Under the pieces are notes generated by a model. The model searched no databases. It was not told where the DNA came from and saw nothing but the letters and a program-made list of their open reading frames with translations. The translations under genes were made by a program, and so were the position numbers. From contig DBBX01000007.1 in the NCBI GenBank assembly GCA_002292815.1, positions 91,749 through 155,748 on the forward strand: 64,000 nucleotides of DNA. The letters are read 5' to 3'. Position 1 is the first letter of the stretch. Every line of letters starts with the position of its first letter. This document shows, in pieces, positions 55,847 to 64,000 of this stretch. This DNA comes from Thiotrichaceae bacterium UBA973. GTDB taxonomy: Bacteria; Pseudomonadota; Gammaproteobacteria; Eutrophobiales; Eutrophobiaceae.

Positions 55847-56667
55847 GCGCGTTAATATTTACATTGAAGAACCAGCCTAAATTTACTTTGGATGCAGCGC
55901 CACTAACCCCGGAGAACCTGGAAGGTAAAACACTTACTCAAATAAAGAATTTAAAAATTATCTATGGCAATAAAACGAGCAAACTAGATACTTTATTTAC
56001 CGTAGAAGGTACCGACTCGTCACAGATAATTATAGAAAACAGCACCGATAAGCTTATCAATGCAGGTCAAGCAATGACCAAAGGTAGCCTTACAATTAAT
56101 GGAGATGCCGGAGATTTTCTAGGTCAAGGAATGAAAAATGGCACTCTTACAGTTATTGGAAATACCGGTTCGTGGACAGGTAATGCCATGTCTGGAGGAC
56201 GTATTAATATAAATGGTAATGCGGGTGATTATGTTGGTGCCGGATTACCCGGTGATGCTTTTGGCATGTCCAATGGCCTTATCAATATTAAAGGTAATGC
56301 AGGTGACCGAGTTGGAGATAGAATGCGACGCGGTATAATCATAATACAGGGCAAATCCGGGAATTATTGTGGCAGCCGTATTCATGCAGGCACGATAATT
56401 GTTCTTGATAAAGTAGGTAAACTGCCGGGAGAGGGCATGCGCCGCGGCACGATAATACTTGCTAAAAAGCCCACTCATCTATCAGCAACATTTAAAAGCT
56501 GTGGTAATTTGAAAATGCAGTTCTTACGCCTCTTATTTACACAATTAGCGAGTATTGATGATGAACTTTCACTCTTCAATAAATATGGTCCTGAAGCTCA
56601 TAGATTTTCAGGAGACTTGGCCAGAAATGGAAAAGGAGAGCTTCTGATTTTACAACATTATAAATAG
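55843..56667 (+). CDS. fhcC: Formyltransferase/hydrolase subunit C, second copy (FhcC)
   Basis: This 274-residue beta-helix subunit has repeats such as LTINGDAGDFLGQGM, GTLTVIGNTGSWTGNAM, GRININGNAGDYVGAGL, GLINIKGNAGDRVGDRM and GIIIIQGKSGNYCG. It scaffolds the second Fhc complex. It starts inside the fhcD stop and is the last gene of the second cluster. The formate dehydrogenase genes start 277 bases further on. Confidence 0.9.
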   Translation: MSALIFTLKNQPKFTLDAAPLTPENLEGKTLTQIKNLKIIYGNKTSKLDTLFTVEGTDSSQIIIENSTDKLINAGQAMTKGSLTINGDAGDFLGQGMKNGTLTVIGNTGSWTGNAMSGGRININGNAGDYVGAGLPGDAFGMSNGLINIKGNAGDRVGDRMRRGIIIIQGKSGNYCGSRIHAGTIIVLDKVGKLPGEGMRRGTIILAKKPTHLSATFKSCGNLKMQFLRLLFTQLASIDDELSLFNKYGPEAHRFSGDLARNGKGELLILQHYK

Positions 56668-56944
56668 CGTCATTTGTGCTCTTAGCTTATTTTTGCAGAA
56701 AATAGCAGATTTTATCTGCACAAAAAGCATAATTGACATTATGTAAGAACTAAATCAATATTGTAGATAAAATTAATTGCTAGAATTGGGATGATGTTCG
56801 TTTCTATCAATAATTGTGGTTTAACAGTGGCATCTAAGCAGCTATTGTAAATACAGACTATTGTTTATAATTTAGTATGTATATTCAGTAATCGGAATGA
56901 CACTTGTTAACAAATACTAAAAATCCATATAAAAACGAATATCA

Positions 56945-58606
56945 ATGAAACGAACTCGCGGAAAGAAAGGTCGTGTCGAAGGCCGTACTACCCCCCATAA
57001 GTCTTTAGCAGAGATCAGACAGGTTCTTGGCGATGCTCCTCGTACAAGAGATATGTTGATAGAGAATCTTCATAAAATACAAGATCATTATCACCATATA
57101 TCAAACCGACACATTCTTGCGCTCTCGATAGATATGAGCCTGCCCATGGCTGAAGTCTATGAAACAGCAACCTTTTATCATCACTTTGATGTATTAAAAG
57201 AAAATGAATCACCCCCACCTGCTAAAACAGTTCGAGTATGCGATTCACTGACCTGTGAGATGTTTGGCGCTAAAACATTGCTCCAACAACTTGAGGCTGA
57301 AGATATTGATGACGTTCGTATTCAAGCTGTGCCCTGTGTCGGACGGTGTAACGCCGCTCCCGTTGCTGTTGTTGGAACAAACCCAATAGAAACTGCAGAT
57401 ACAACGAAGGTTAAATCAGCGATCGAAAATAACGCCTTTGAGGATACTGAGCCTAACTGTATAAGCTTTGTAGAATATAAAAAAAATGGCGGCTATCAAT
57501 TATTAGTCGATTGTGTTGAAGGGAAATTTGAACGCGAAAACATCATATCTCTACTGGAAGATTCCAACCTACGTGGTCTTGGTGGAGCAGGTTTCCCGAC
57601 TGGCCGTAAATGGCGCATATTAAGCGAACAAGCTAAACCTAAAATGGTTGCTATTAATATAGATGAAGGAGAGCCAGGGACATTTAAAGATAGGATTTAC
57701 CTTGAGCAAGATCCTCATCGTTTTATTGAAGGCACTCTAATTGCTCACTGGGCTACAGATGCAGACAAAATTTATATTTATTTAAGAGACGAATATGCGG
57801 GCTGTCGCAAAGCATTAGAAAAAGAACTTGAACTATTGAAACAAGATCCACCTTGTGAGTTACCTGAAATACACTTAAGACGTGGTGCTGGTGCTTATAT
57901 TTGTGGAGAAGAATCTGCAATGATTGAATCTATTGAAGGTAAACGCGGGATGCCGAGGTTACGACCTCCATATGTTGCACAGGTCGGCTTATTTGGCCAC
58001 CCTACCCTCGAACAAAATATGGAAAGTATGCACTGGATCCGTGACATTATTAGCAATGGTCCGGAATGGTTCTCTAATAATGGTCGTCATGACAGAAAAG
58101 GACTGCGTTCTTTTTCTGTCAGTGGTCGCGTGCAAAAGCCTGGAGTACATCTCGCCCCTGCTGGCATAACCATGCAGGAATTAATAGATGAGTATTGTGC
58201 CGGAATGCTAGAAGGCCATGATTTGTATGGTTATTTCCCAGGCGGCGCATCTGGTGGTATTTTGCCTGCTTCATTAGCTAATATCCCCCTAGATTTCGAT
58301 ACCTTGCAACCTTATGGCTGCTTTATTGGCTCAGCAGCAATTGTCGTATTATCTAATAAAGATAGTGCAAAACAAATGGCATTAAATGCAATGCGCTTTT
58401 TTGAAGATGAATCTTGCGGTCAGTGTACTCCGTGTAGAGTTGGAACGGCTAAGGCAGTTAAGCTGATGGAGAAAGATGATTGGGATCAACCTCTATTAGA
58501 AGAGCTATCAACGGCAATGGCCGATGCATCTATCTGTGGCTTAGGTCAGGCGGCACCAAATCCTTTACGCTGTGCGATGAAATATTTCCCTGAGGAATTT
58601 AAATAA
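56945..58606 (+). CDS. NAD-dependent formate dehydrogenase, beta subunit (NuoE-NuoF fusion)
   Basis: This diaphorase subunit passes electrons from formate to NAD+. The 553-residue protein fuses a NuoE-like thioredoxin-fold domain (about 20-160; [2Fe-2S] cysteines in CDSLTCEM and CVGRCNAAP) to a NuoF-like part (about 170-553) with the FMN/NAD loops RGLGGAGFPTGRKW, NIDEGEPGTFKDR and RRGAGAYICGEESAMIESIEG and the [4Fe-4S] motif ESCGQCTPCRVGT plus a later Cys. The layout corresponds to Fdh1B of Methylobacterium. It overlaps the alpha subunit gene by one base. Confidence 0.9.
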   Translation: MKRTRGKKGRVEGRTTPHKSLAEIRQVLGDAPRTRDMLIENLHKIQDHYHHISNRHILALSIDMSLPMAEVYETATFYHHFDVLKENESPPPAKTVRVCDSLTCEMFGAKTLLQQLEAEDIDDVRIQAVPCVGRCNAAPVAVVGTNPIETADTTKVKSAIENNAFEDTEPNCISFVEYKKNGGYQLLVDCVEGKFERENIISLLEDSNLRGLGGAGFPTGRKWRILSEQAKPKMVAINIDEGEPGTFKDRIYLEQDPHRFIEGTLIAHWATDADKIYIYLRDEYAGCRKALEKELELLKQDPPCELPEIHLRRGAGAYICGEESAMIESIEGKRGMPRLRPPYVAQVGLFGHPTLEQNMESMHWIRDIISNGPEWFSNNGRHDRKGLRSFSVSGRVQKPGVHLAPAGITMQELIDEYCAGMLEGHDLYGYFPGGASGGILPASLANIPLDFDTLQPYGCFIGSAAIVVLSNKDSAKQMALNAMRFFEDESCGQCTPCRVGTAKAVKLMEKDDWDQPLLEELSTAMADASICGLGQAAPNPLRCAMKYFPEEFK

Positions 58607-61407
58607 TGGCTGCTAATCCAAAATTCATGAATGAAAAAGCCACTACTTTTAAACTTAACGGCAATGAAATCGATGCCTATGGTGACGAAACTATACTGCA
58701 GGCTGCAAAAAGAAATGACATAGAAATACCCCACCTTTGTTATAAAGAGGGCTACCGTCCAGATGGAAACTGTCGCGCTTGCATGGTTGAGATTGATGGG
58801 GAACGCGTATTAGCACCTTCTTGCTGTCGTCAACCTGCTGAGGGTATGGAAGTAAATAGCGATAATGAAAGAGCCCAGCTTTCACAAAAGATGGTATTGG
58901 AATTATTACTATCGGATATGCCACAACAAGGGAAATCACCTTATACCTTAAACTCTGAACTAGATTATTGGGCAGAAAAACTAAATGTATTCAATCCACG
59001 CTTTGAACAGCGTGAACAAACTAAACCAGATCTCTCTCACCCTGCTATAGCTGTAAATCTTGATGCCTGTATTCAATGTACACGTTGTGTCAGAGCCTGT
59101 CGTGAAGAGCAGGTTAATGACGTCATTGGTTTAGCCTATCGTGGCAAGCATGCAGAGATCACCTTTGACATGGCCGAACCCCTGGGTGAGAGTACCTGCG
59201 TAGCTTGTGGCGAATGTGTTCAAGCATGCCCTACCGGTGCGTTAATGCCGGCAAAAAATGTTGGCTTAATTGAACCAGATAAAAAAGTTGAATCGGCATG
59301 CCCTTATTGTGGCGTAGGATGTTTACTAACCTATATCGTTAAAAACAATCATATTCAATATATTGAAGGCCGTGATGGTCCTGCAAACAAAAGCAGACTC
59401 TGTGTGAAAGGAAGATATGGATTTGACTATGTTCACCATCCAGATCGTCTAAGTAAACCTTTGATTCGTCGTGATGATGCTGAGAAAACATCAGAACTAA
59501 TCGACCCATTAGATATGCACAAGTATTTTCGTGAAGCCAGTTGGGAAGAAGCATTAGACTACGCTGCCAATGGATTAAAAACCATAAGAGATGATAAGGG
59601 TAGTGAAGCATTAGCTGGTTTTGGTTGTGCAAAAGGTAGTAATGAAGAAGCCTATCTAGTACAAAAACTTGTTCGCACAGGTTTTGGCACCAATAATGTT
59701 GACCATTGCACACGCCTTTGCCACGCCTCATCGGTAGCAGCTCTATTAGAGACAATTGGCTCTGGAGCTGTATCTAATCAGGTAGCTGATGGTTCAAAAG
59801 CAGAAGTCATCATTGTTATTGGGGCTCGCCCAAATGATAACCACCCGGTTGCTGCTACATTTATTAAAAATGCCACAGACCGTGGGAGCAAATTGATACT
59901 GATTGAACCCTATGGTTCAGAGATGTACCTACATGCAGAACACTTATTACAATTAAGACCGGGCACAGATGTATTATTACTTAATGCAATAATGCACACG
60001 ATTATCACTGAAAACTTACAAAATCAGGAATTTATTGATGAACACACAGATGGTTTTGCGGCGTTAAAAGAAACTGTACTTAGATACAGCCCAGAAGAAG
60101 TGGCGCCCATTTGTGCAATTCCACCTGAAACAATAAAAACTGTTGCGCGACTATATGCAATGGCAGAAACCGCAATCATATTTTGGGGAATGGGTATATC
60201 ACAACATATCCATGGGACAGATAATGCCCGTTGCCTAATATCTCTAGCACTAATGACCGGACAGATTGGTCGACCTAGTACAGGCTTACATCCCTTACGA
60301 GGGCAAAATAATGTACAAGGCACTTCAGATGTTGGTTTAATCCCTATGGTTTATCCTGATTACCAACCTGTCTCTGACCCAAATGTTAGAGAAAAATTTG
60401 AAAAACTTTGGGGACAGAAATTAAACCATAATGCTGGCAAGACCGTAGTCGAGATTATGCATGCCATTCATGATGGGGATTTAAATGGTCTTTATATAAT
60501 GGGTGAAAATCCTGCTATGTCTGATCCAAATCTGAATCATGCGCGGGCTGCATTGGCAAACCTTGAACACTGCGTAGTTCAGGATATTTTCTTTACAGAA
60601 ACCTGCAGTTATGCAGACGTGATTTTACCTGCAAGTGCATTTCCAGAAAAAACGGGCACCTTTACCAATACTGATCGTCGAGTACAAATGGGACGACAAG
60701 CAATTGACCCTCCTGGTGAAGCTAAACAAGATTTGTGGATAATTCAAGAGATCGCAAACCGGATTGGTCTTGATTGGAATTATACAGGTCCAAAAGATGT
60801 CTTTAATGAAATACGTAAAGCGGTACCAAGTATGGGTGGCATGACATGGGAAAGACTGGAACAAGAAGATTCTCTAACTTATCCACTATTAAAAGAAGGT
60901 GACCCTGGAGAACCCATTATTTTTAAAGATGGCATCTTCCCAACAGATGACGGTAAAGGTCGATTTGTACCAGCTGAGTATATTGAAGCTGCAGAAATGC
61001 CAGATCCTAAATTTCCTTATGTCTTCGTTACTGGTCGTCAATTAGAGCATTGGCATACCGGGACAATGACGCGACATTCACGCGTTCTAGATGCGCTCGA
61101 ACCTGGGCCATGCATCATGATTAACCCAAAAGACATGGCTAAATTTAAAATAAAAACAGGCGATATGCTGGTTATTGAGTCACGCAGAGGCAGGATAGCG
61201 GCCACGACACGTGCGGATGAACATATGCTGGAAGGAGTCGTCATGATGCCATTTACTTTCACTGAAGCCGCAGCCAATTTGATTACAAATGAAGAGTTAG
61301 ACCCTTTTGGTAAAATACCAGAATTTAAATTTTGTGCCGTCGCTTTGAAAAAAGGAACGCGTGCAAATGATCAAATTAACAGAAAGAAGAAAGAACAGAT
61401 AAGTTAA
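58606..61407 (+). CDS. NAD-dependent formate dehydrogenase, alpha subunit (Mo/W, Cys-type)
   Basis: The catalytic subunit oxidises formate to CO2. The 933-residue protein has a NuoG-like N-terminal [2Fe-2S] domain (LCYKEGYRPDGNCRACMVE), two [4Fe-4S] clusters (CIQCTRCVRAC and CVACGECVQACPTG) and the catalytic part with its own cluster (CPYCGVGC ... CVKGRYG) and C372-H373 in TRLCHASSVAAL as metal ligand and catalytic His, so Cys rather than selenocysteine. The C-terminal domain starts near FVTGRQLEHWHTGTMTRHS. No signal peptide: cytoplasmic. It completes formate oxidation after the hydrolytic Fhc branch. Confidence 0.92.
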   Translation: MAANPKFMNEKATTFKLNGNEIDAYGDETILQAAKRNDIEIPHLCYKEGYRPDGNCRACMVEIDGERVLAPSCCRQPAEGMEVNSDNERAQLSQKMVLELLLSDMPQQGKSPYTLNSELDYWAEKLNVFNPRFEQREQTKPDLSHPAIAVNLDACIQCTRCVRACREEQVNDVIGLAYRGKHAEITFDMAEPLGESTCVACGECVQACPTGALMPAKNVGLIEPDKKVESACPYCGVGCLLTYIVKNNHIQYIEGRDGPANKSRLCVKGRYGFDYVHHPDRLSKPLIRRDDAEKTSELIDPLDMHKYFREASWEEALDYAANGLKTIRDDKGSEALAGFGCAKGSNEEAYLVQKLVRTGFGTNNVDHCTRLCHASSVAALLETIGSGAVSNQVADGSKAEVIIVIGARPNDNHPVAATFIKNATDRGSKLILIEPYGSEMYLHAEHLLQLRPGTDVLLLNAIMHTIITENLQNQEFIDEHTDGFAALKETVLRYSPEEVAPICAIPPETIKTVARLYAMAETAIIFWGMGISQHIHGTDNARCLISLALMTGQIGRPSTGLHPLRGQNNVQGTSDVGLIPMVYPDYQPVSDPNVREKFEKLWGQKLNHNAGKTVVEIMHAIHDGDLNGLYIMGENPAMSDPNLNHARAALANLEHCVVQDIFFTETCSYADVILPASAFPEKTGTFTNTDRRVQMGRQAIDPPGEAKQDLWIIQEIANRIGLDWNYTGPKDVFNEIRKAVPSMGGMTWERLEQEDSLTYPLLKEGDPGEPIIFKDGIFPTDDGKGRFVPAEYIEAAEMPDPKFPYVFVTGRQLEHWHTGTMTRHSRVLDALEPGPCIMINPKDMAKFKIKTGDMLVIESRRGRIAATTRADEHMLEGVVMMPFTFTEAAANLITNEELDPFGKIPEFKFCAVALKKGTRANDQINRKKKEQIS

Positions 61408-61415
61408 AAAGAAAT

Positions 61416-61456
61416 AACATCTATCTTAATTTTCACGAAGATAGATGTTTTTTTTT
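61416..61456 (+). terminator. Rho-independent terminator after formate dehydrogenase
   Basis: AACATCTATCTT / AAGATAGATGTT is a perfect 12-base stem with a 10-base loop followed by nine T, located nine bases after the fdh alpha stop. It ends the plus-strand block; the next genes are convergent. Confidence 0.93.
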
Positions 61457-61496
61457 CCTCAAACTTGGAATTTACAGAGGGCTATTTAAATCAGGA

Positions 61497-62288
61497 TTAG
61501 TTTGATTTAACATCGATTAAAGTTAATGTCTCCAAAACTAGTGGTTCTGCATTCTCTTTACTTCTATCATGAATGATTGTTGTTATTTGATAAAGACTAC
61601 CGGGAATTTCATCTGAAAAGATGAACTCATAATACTTATCAGCAAATTTCTCAAAATCACGTCTGTGCGGGTCATTTAAATAAGGAGAGAAAAACACTTT
61701 TTCACCTTTATAATCTTTGCCATTAAATTTAAAAGTAGTCGGTTCTACCACTGCATCATTTCTTAAAGAAATCTTAATAGATTTTTGAAAATGCCGCCAA
61801 TGACCATTGGCTATACGATTCATTTCATAGACATCGCCTTGCATATAGATGCCAATTGTCGGGTTACCTTTTATATTTGTCACATTTTCTGGCGTTACAA
61901 CTTGTTTCTTCTCTGCGGTAAAGAACTCCATCATTGCATTTTTAGATCCATCTTCATTTATTTCTAATATCTTTAAATAAACAGAATCGGTAAATCCTTC
62001 TTCAAACGTACCTGATTTTACAAACTCGTAATATAGGCTAACAGGTTCCTCAATATTTGCTAAATGATCAGCATGCCATAACAAAACTTCAGCCGCGTTG
62101 AATTGAAAATCTTCCGGTATCTCATCAACATCACCAAAACGACCTATTCTAGACTCAAGCTCTTCCTTTGATAAAGGCGTGCCGCCTGTAGGGGTCACGA
62201 CTGTTTGATTCTGTTCTTCAGCCATAACATTGACGTTTATCATGGCTAAGGTACAAATTGACAAAAATATATAAGTACTAAATTTCAT
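61497..62288 (-). CDS. Exported protein of unknown function next to xoxJ-like gene
   Basis: This 263-residue protein has a signal peptide (MKFSTYIFLSICTLAMINVNVMA, cut near residue 23) and a soluble periplasmic body without Cys. An N-terminal segment EELESRIGRFGDVDEIPEDFQFNAAE (residues about 41-66, shown in part) precedes a mainly beta domain that ends in strands (YQITTIIHDRSKE, LVLETLTLIDVKSN). I do not recognise a family. It lies 15 bases after the XoxJ-like gene on the same strand, so it is likely part of the methanol dehydrogenase accessory operon. Confidence 0.65.
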   Translation of the reverse strand: MKFSTYIFLSICTLAMINVNVMAEEQNQTVVTPTGGTPLSKEELESRIGRFGDVDEIPEDFQFNAAEVLLWHADHLANIEEPVSLYYEFVKSGTFEEGFTDSVYLKILEINEDGSKNAMMEFFTAEKKQVVTPENVTNIKGNPTIGIYMQGDVYEMNRIANGHWRHFQKSIKISLRNDAVVEPTTFKFNGKDYKGEKVFFSPYLNDPHRRDFEKFADKYYEFIFSDEIPGSLYQITTIIHDRSKENAEPLVLETLTLIDVKSN

Positions 62289-62303
62289 AAGGCTTTAACT
62301 CTA

Positions 62304-63149
62304 CTATTTAATTAACGGCACGCCGTAATCAGTTAATATTTGCTCAATTTCAGATTTATTATCTTTAATTAAGCTATTAATTTTTTCTTTCCAGATTTTT
62401 TCACCATAACGAACGGCCATAGAAAAACTGTATGAAAATCGCATTTCTGGCTTTTTCGGGTCATCTGACAGAGGTAACAAGACTAATTCAACATTATCTT
62501 TTTTAAGCTCTTTAGCGAAATAACCTGCCGTTGGTCCCCATATGATCGTCGCATCGATCTTGCCAGAAGCAACATCTTCGACCATTTGTTGGCCTGGATT
62601 GACTTTTGGATCGCCTGATTGGCCAGAATAACGCACCATACTCCCCATCAGTTCATTGTAAAACACCCATAATTGTTGTGGTCCACGATCTGGCAAACCG
62701 ATCTTTATTTCATTTCCATCTTCATTGACAAATTTATCTAACATAGATGGATCAGTTATTGAATCCAGTTTTTTACCCTTGGCGTAAACCAAAACGTATG
62801 TCGATGTGAAATAAGGTTCCGTTGTTGCAGCTAATTCAAAATTAGATGGTGCACTGATGACTAGGTCACACTTAAAGCCAAGGCTATCTTCTGATTCTGC
62901 TCTAAGCGTGTTTCTTATAAAACCAATACGTTGTGGAAAGAATTCATACTTTAATTTCAAACCCAGTTTCTTAGCCAGTAATTGAGCAATTTTGTTTTCA
63001 TAGCCTTCTTCTTTTTGATTAGAAAAGGGTAACATATATGGATCTGCACATACCTTGAGATATTCTAAGTCAGGCATACCTGGGTCTTCATTAGCGAAGA
63101 CAGGTTGAATAAATGATATTGATAAGATGATTGCGTAAAATATTTTCAT
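62304..63149 (-). CDS. xoxJ: Quinoprotein dehydrogenase-associated periplasmic binding protein (XoxJ/MxaJ-like)
   Basis: This 281-residue solute-binding-fold protein has a signal peptide (residues 1-19) and the pattern of the quinoprotein-associated SBP_bac_3 family: LKVCADPYMLPFSNQKEEGYENKIAQLLAKKLG (residues about 30-62, given in part), FFPQRIGFIRNTL, CDLVISAPSNFELAATTEPYFTS and DATIIWGPTAGYFAKEL. XoxJ/MxaJ are encoded with methanol dehydrogenases and are thought to help their assembly or activation. No methanol dehydrogenase gene is in the window; the gene order suggests that it lies beyond the right edge. Confidence 0.85.
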   Translation of the reverse strand: MKIFYAIILSISFIQPVFANEDPGMPDLEYLKVCADPYMLPFSNQKEEGYENKIAQLLAKKLGLKLKYEFFPQRIGFIRNTLRAESEDSLGFKCDLVISAPSNFELAATTEPYFTSTYVLVYAKGKKLDSITDPSMLDKFVNEDGNEIKIGLPDRGPQQLWVFYNELMGSMVRYSGQSGDPKVNPGQQMVEDVASGKIDATIIWGPTAGYFAKELKKDNVELVLLPLSDDPKKPEMRFSYSFSMAVRYGEKIWKEKINSLIKDNKSEIEQILTDYGVPLIK

Positions 63150-63159
63150 AAGTTATGTA

Positions 63160-63180
63160 GCCCGCTGATTAGCAGCGGGC
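63160..63180 (-). terminator. Hairpin between pseudoazurin and xoxJ-like genes
   Basis: GCCCGCTG-ATTAG-CAGCGGGC is a perfect 8-base GC-rich stem in the short gap between the two minus-strand genes. Without a T run it is more likely an attenuator or mRNA-stabilising element that gives different expression of the two genes than a full terminator. Confidence 0.5.
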
Positions 63181-63218
63181 ATTCCAGTCGATTAGTAATT
63201 TTAATCAAAGTGGTAAGA

Positions 63219-63659
63219 TTATATGGTTGGTTTAATTTTGTTAATCTTGCCAAGCAATCTTCGGAAGGGCCCTTCTAATGTGTCAATCGCTTTTTGCTTA
63301 TAGGCTGCTATATCTTCAGCACTAACATCGCCAACGACGATAACACCAACCATACCAAAACCTATATGCGGTACGCATACATAAGAATAGATGCCTGCTT
63401 TTTCCAATGCTGGAGCAACATTCTCACCCATTCCACCGGCCCAAGCTGTCGCACCATCAGGAATTAAACCATCAACAGATGCAGAATTGTGAGAGTTCAT
63501 GTTTGAAAATTGAACTTTGTCACCCTCTGCGACATAAAGTATTGGTGTTTCAAAGGCACGTGCACCAGCCTTTATTACGTGATCTGCAGCATAGACAAAA
63601 TTAGGCAGTAACATTGCTGTTGCAATCATGATTTTGGCTAAAACATTGGTTATTTTCAT
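63219..63659 (-). CDS. Pseudoazurin-type blue copper protein
   Basis: This periplasmic electron carrier has a signal peptide (MKITNVLAKIMIATAMLLPN to about residue 25) and the type-1 copper ligands H57 (NSHNSAS), C95, H98 and M103 in YVCVPHIGFGM, with the C-x2-H-x4-M spacing of pseudoazurin. A basic C-terminal helix of about 30 residues follows. The start was set at 63659, because GGAG directly abuts the ATG at 63668 but is nine bases from the second ATG. It sits where methanol dehydrogenase clusters usually carry the cytochrome c gene, so it may take electrons from the dehydrogenase. Confidence 0.85.
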   Translation of the reverse strand: MKITNVLAKIMIATAMLLPNFVYAADHVIKAGARAFETPILYVAEGDKVQFSNMNSHNSASVDGLIPDGATAWAGGMGENVAPALEKAGIYSYVCVPHIGFGMVGVIVVGDVSAEDIAAYKQKAIDTLEGPFRRLLGKINKIKPTI

Positions 63660-63948
63660 CTTACTCATCTCCGGGTAATTATTTAATATTATTCATTACT
63701 GTTTTTGATGTATTCAATTTTGTTGTATATAAATGTAAATCTTCAGCTGAATCATAATAGCTGCAGCTTTCTATACATGCTTATTTATCAATTTATAATT
63801 AAGCGGACAAAACTTTTTTCGTATTTAATTTAATCCTAGGTTTTACGGACTCAAACTTTGAGACTACAAAAATGCTAACAAGTTCTTTTAGATAAACTAG
63901 ATAAATACTGAACTTTAAAATCTACACCTAAAAGATACAGGTAATACT
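63660..63948. other. Upstream region of the pseudoazurin gene
   Basis: About 290 AT-rich bases that should hold the promoter of the pseudoazurin-xoxJ unit. No gene, tRNA or clear operator was recognised. Confidence 0.4.
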
Positions 63949-63981
63949 TAAAAAAAAATCCCCGGCACCGAAGTGCCGGGG
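63949..63981 (-). terminator. Rho-independent terminator of a minus-strand gene beyond the right edge
   Basis: CCCCGGCAC-CGAA-GTGCCGGGG is a perfect 9-base stem with a tetraloop. Read on the minus strand it is followed by a run of nine to ten T. It must end a minus-strand gene whose end is at or just beyond position 64000, quite possibly the methanol dehydrogenase gene expected from the neighbours. Confidence 0.9.
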
Positions 63982-64000
63982 ACATTTTAACAAACTTACG

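Noticed and set aside
1..64000. CRISPR arrays, insertion sequences, prophage genes, tRNA and rRNA genes
   Set aside because: Looked for in all gaps; no regularly spaced repeats, transposase genes or tRNA T-loop signatures were found.

Overview
The window looks like a chromosome segment of a methylotrophic gammaproteobacterium. The AT-rich housekeeping genes are of gammaproteobacterial type (EttA, CmoA/CmoB, PpiC, YehS, YbcJ, class Ia NrdAB with NrdR boxes). About half of the window is the archaeal-type tetrahydromethanopterin (H4MPT)/methanofuran C1 pathway used by methylotrophic bacteria. No insertion sequence, prophage, CRISPR array, rRNA or tRNA was seen.

Layout. 1-2883: end of a cytochrome c maturation cluster (ccmH, ccmI, and a CcmI-like paralogue). 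2948-7722: small conserved genes, ettA, and an overlapping kinase/PP2C phosphatase pair. 8076-11601: an M15 peptidase, a possible 52-residue zinc-ribbon protein, PHA synthase phaC behind a perfect palindrome, and ppiC. 11675-16155: a soluble PQQ-type sugar dehydrogenase, then cmoB, cmoA, a glutathione-transferase-like gene and trhO, which together can make the wobble nucleoside cmo5U34. 16835-21803: an SnoaL-like protein, a cytoplasmic molybdopterin oxidoreductase, and a divergent MoxR/VWA (CoxD/CoxE-like) pair. 22403-26463: nrdA-nrdB. 27103-31794: probable methanofuran/H4MPT biosynthesis genes. 32017-37644: a 1535-residue hybrid sensor kinase and a REC-PAS protein. 37914-44535: the minus-strand C1 cluster fae, citG-like, RimK-like ligase, mch, ATP-grasp, mtdB, mptG. 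44711-56667: two formylmethanofuran-processing clusters in tandem. 56945-61407: an NAD-type formate dehydrogenase. 61497-63659: periplasmic genes associated with methanol dehydrogenase (XoxJ-like binding protein, pseudoazurin).

How it fits together. Methanol oxidation in the periplasm (the dehydrogenase itself is presumably beyond the right edge) gives formaldehyde. Fae condenses it with H4MPT, MtdB and Mch take it to formyl-H4MPT, and formyltransferase moves the formyl group to methanofuran. The second cluster (51994-56667) is a standard bacterial formyltransferase/hydrolase (Fhc) whose B subunit has lost the active-site Cys, so it should release formate for the formate dehydrogenase just downstream. 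The first cluster (44711-51821) differs. Its B subunit keeps the Cys-His pair that ligates Mo/W in archaeal formylmethanofuran dehydrogenase, it carries a small FmdD/FwdD-type molybdopterin-binding subunit, and it continues into a 7Fe ferredoxin and an adrenodoxin-reductase-type ferredoxin-NADP reductase. I infer that this is a redox-active bacterial formylmethanofuran dehydrogenase that oxidises the formyl group directly to CO2 and passes electrons through ferredoxin to NADP+, beside the hydrolytic branch. This is the most interesting system in the window.
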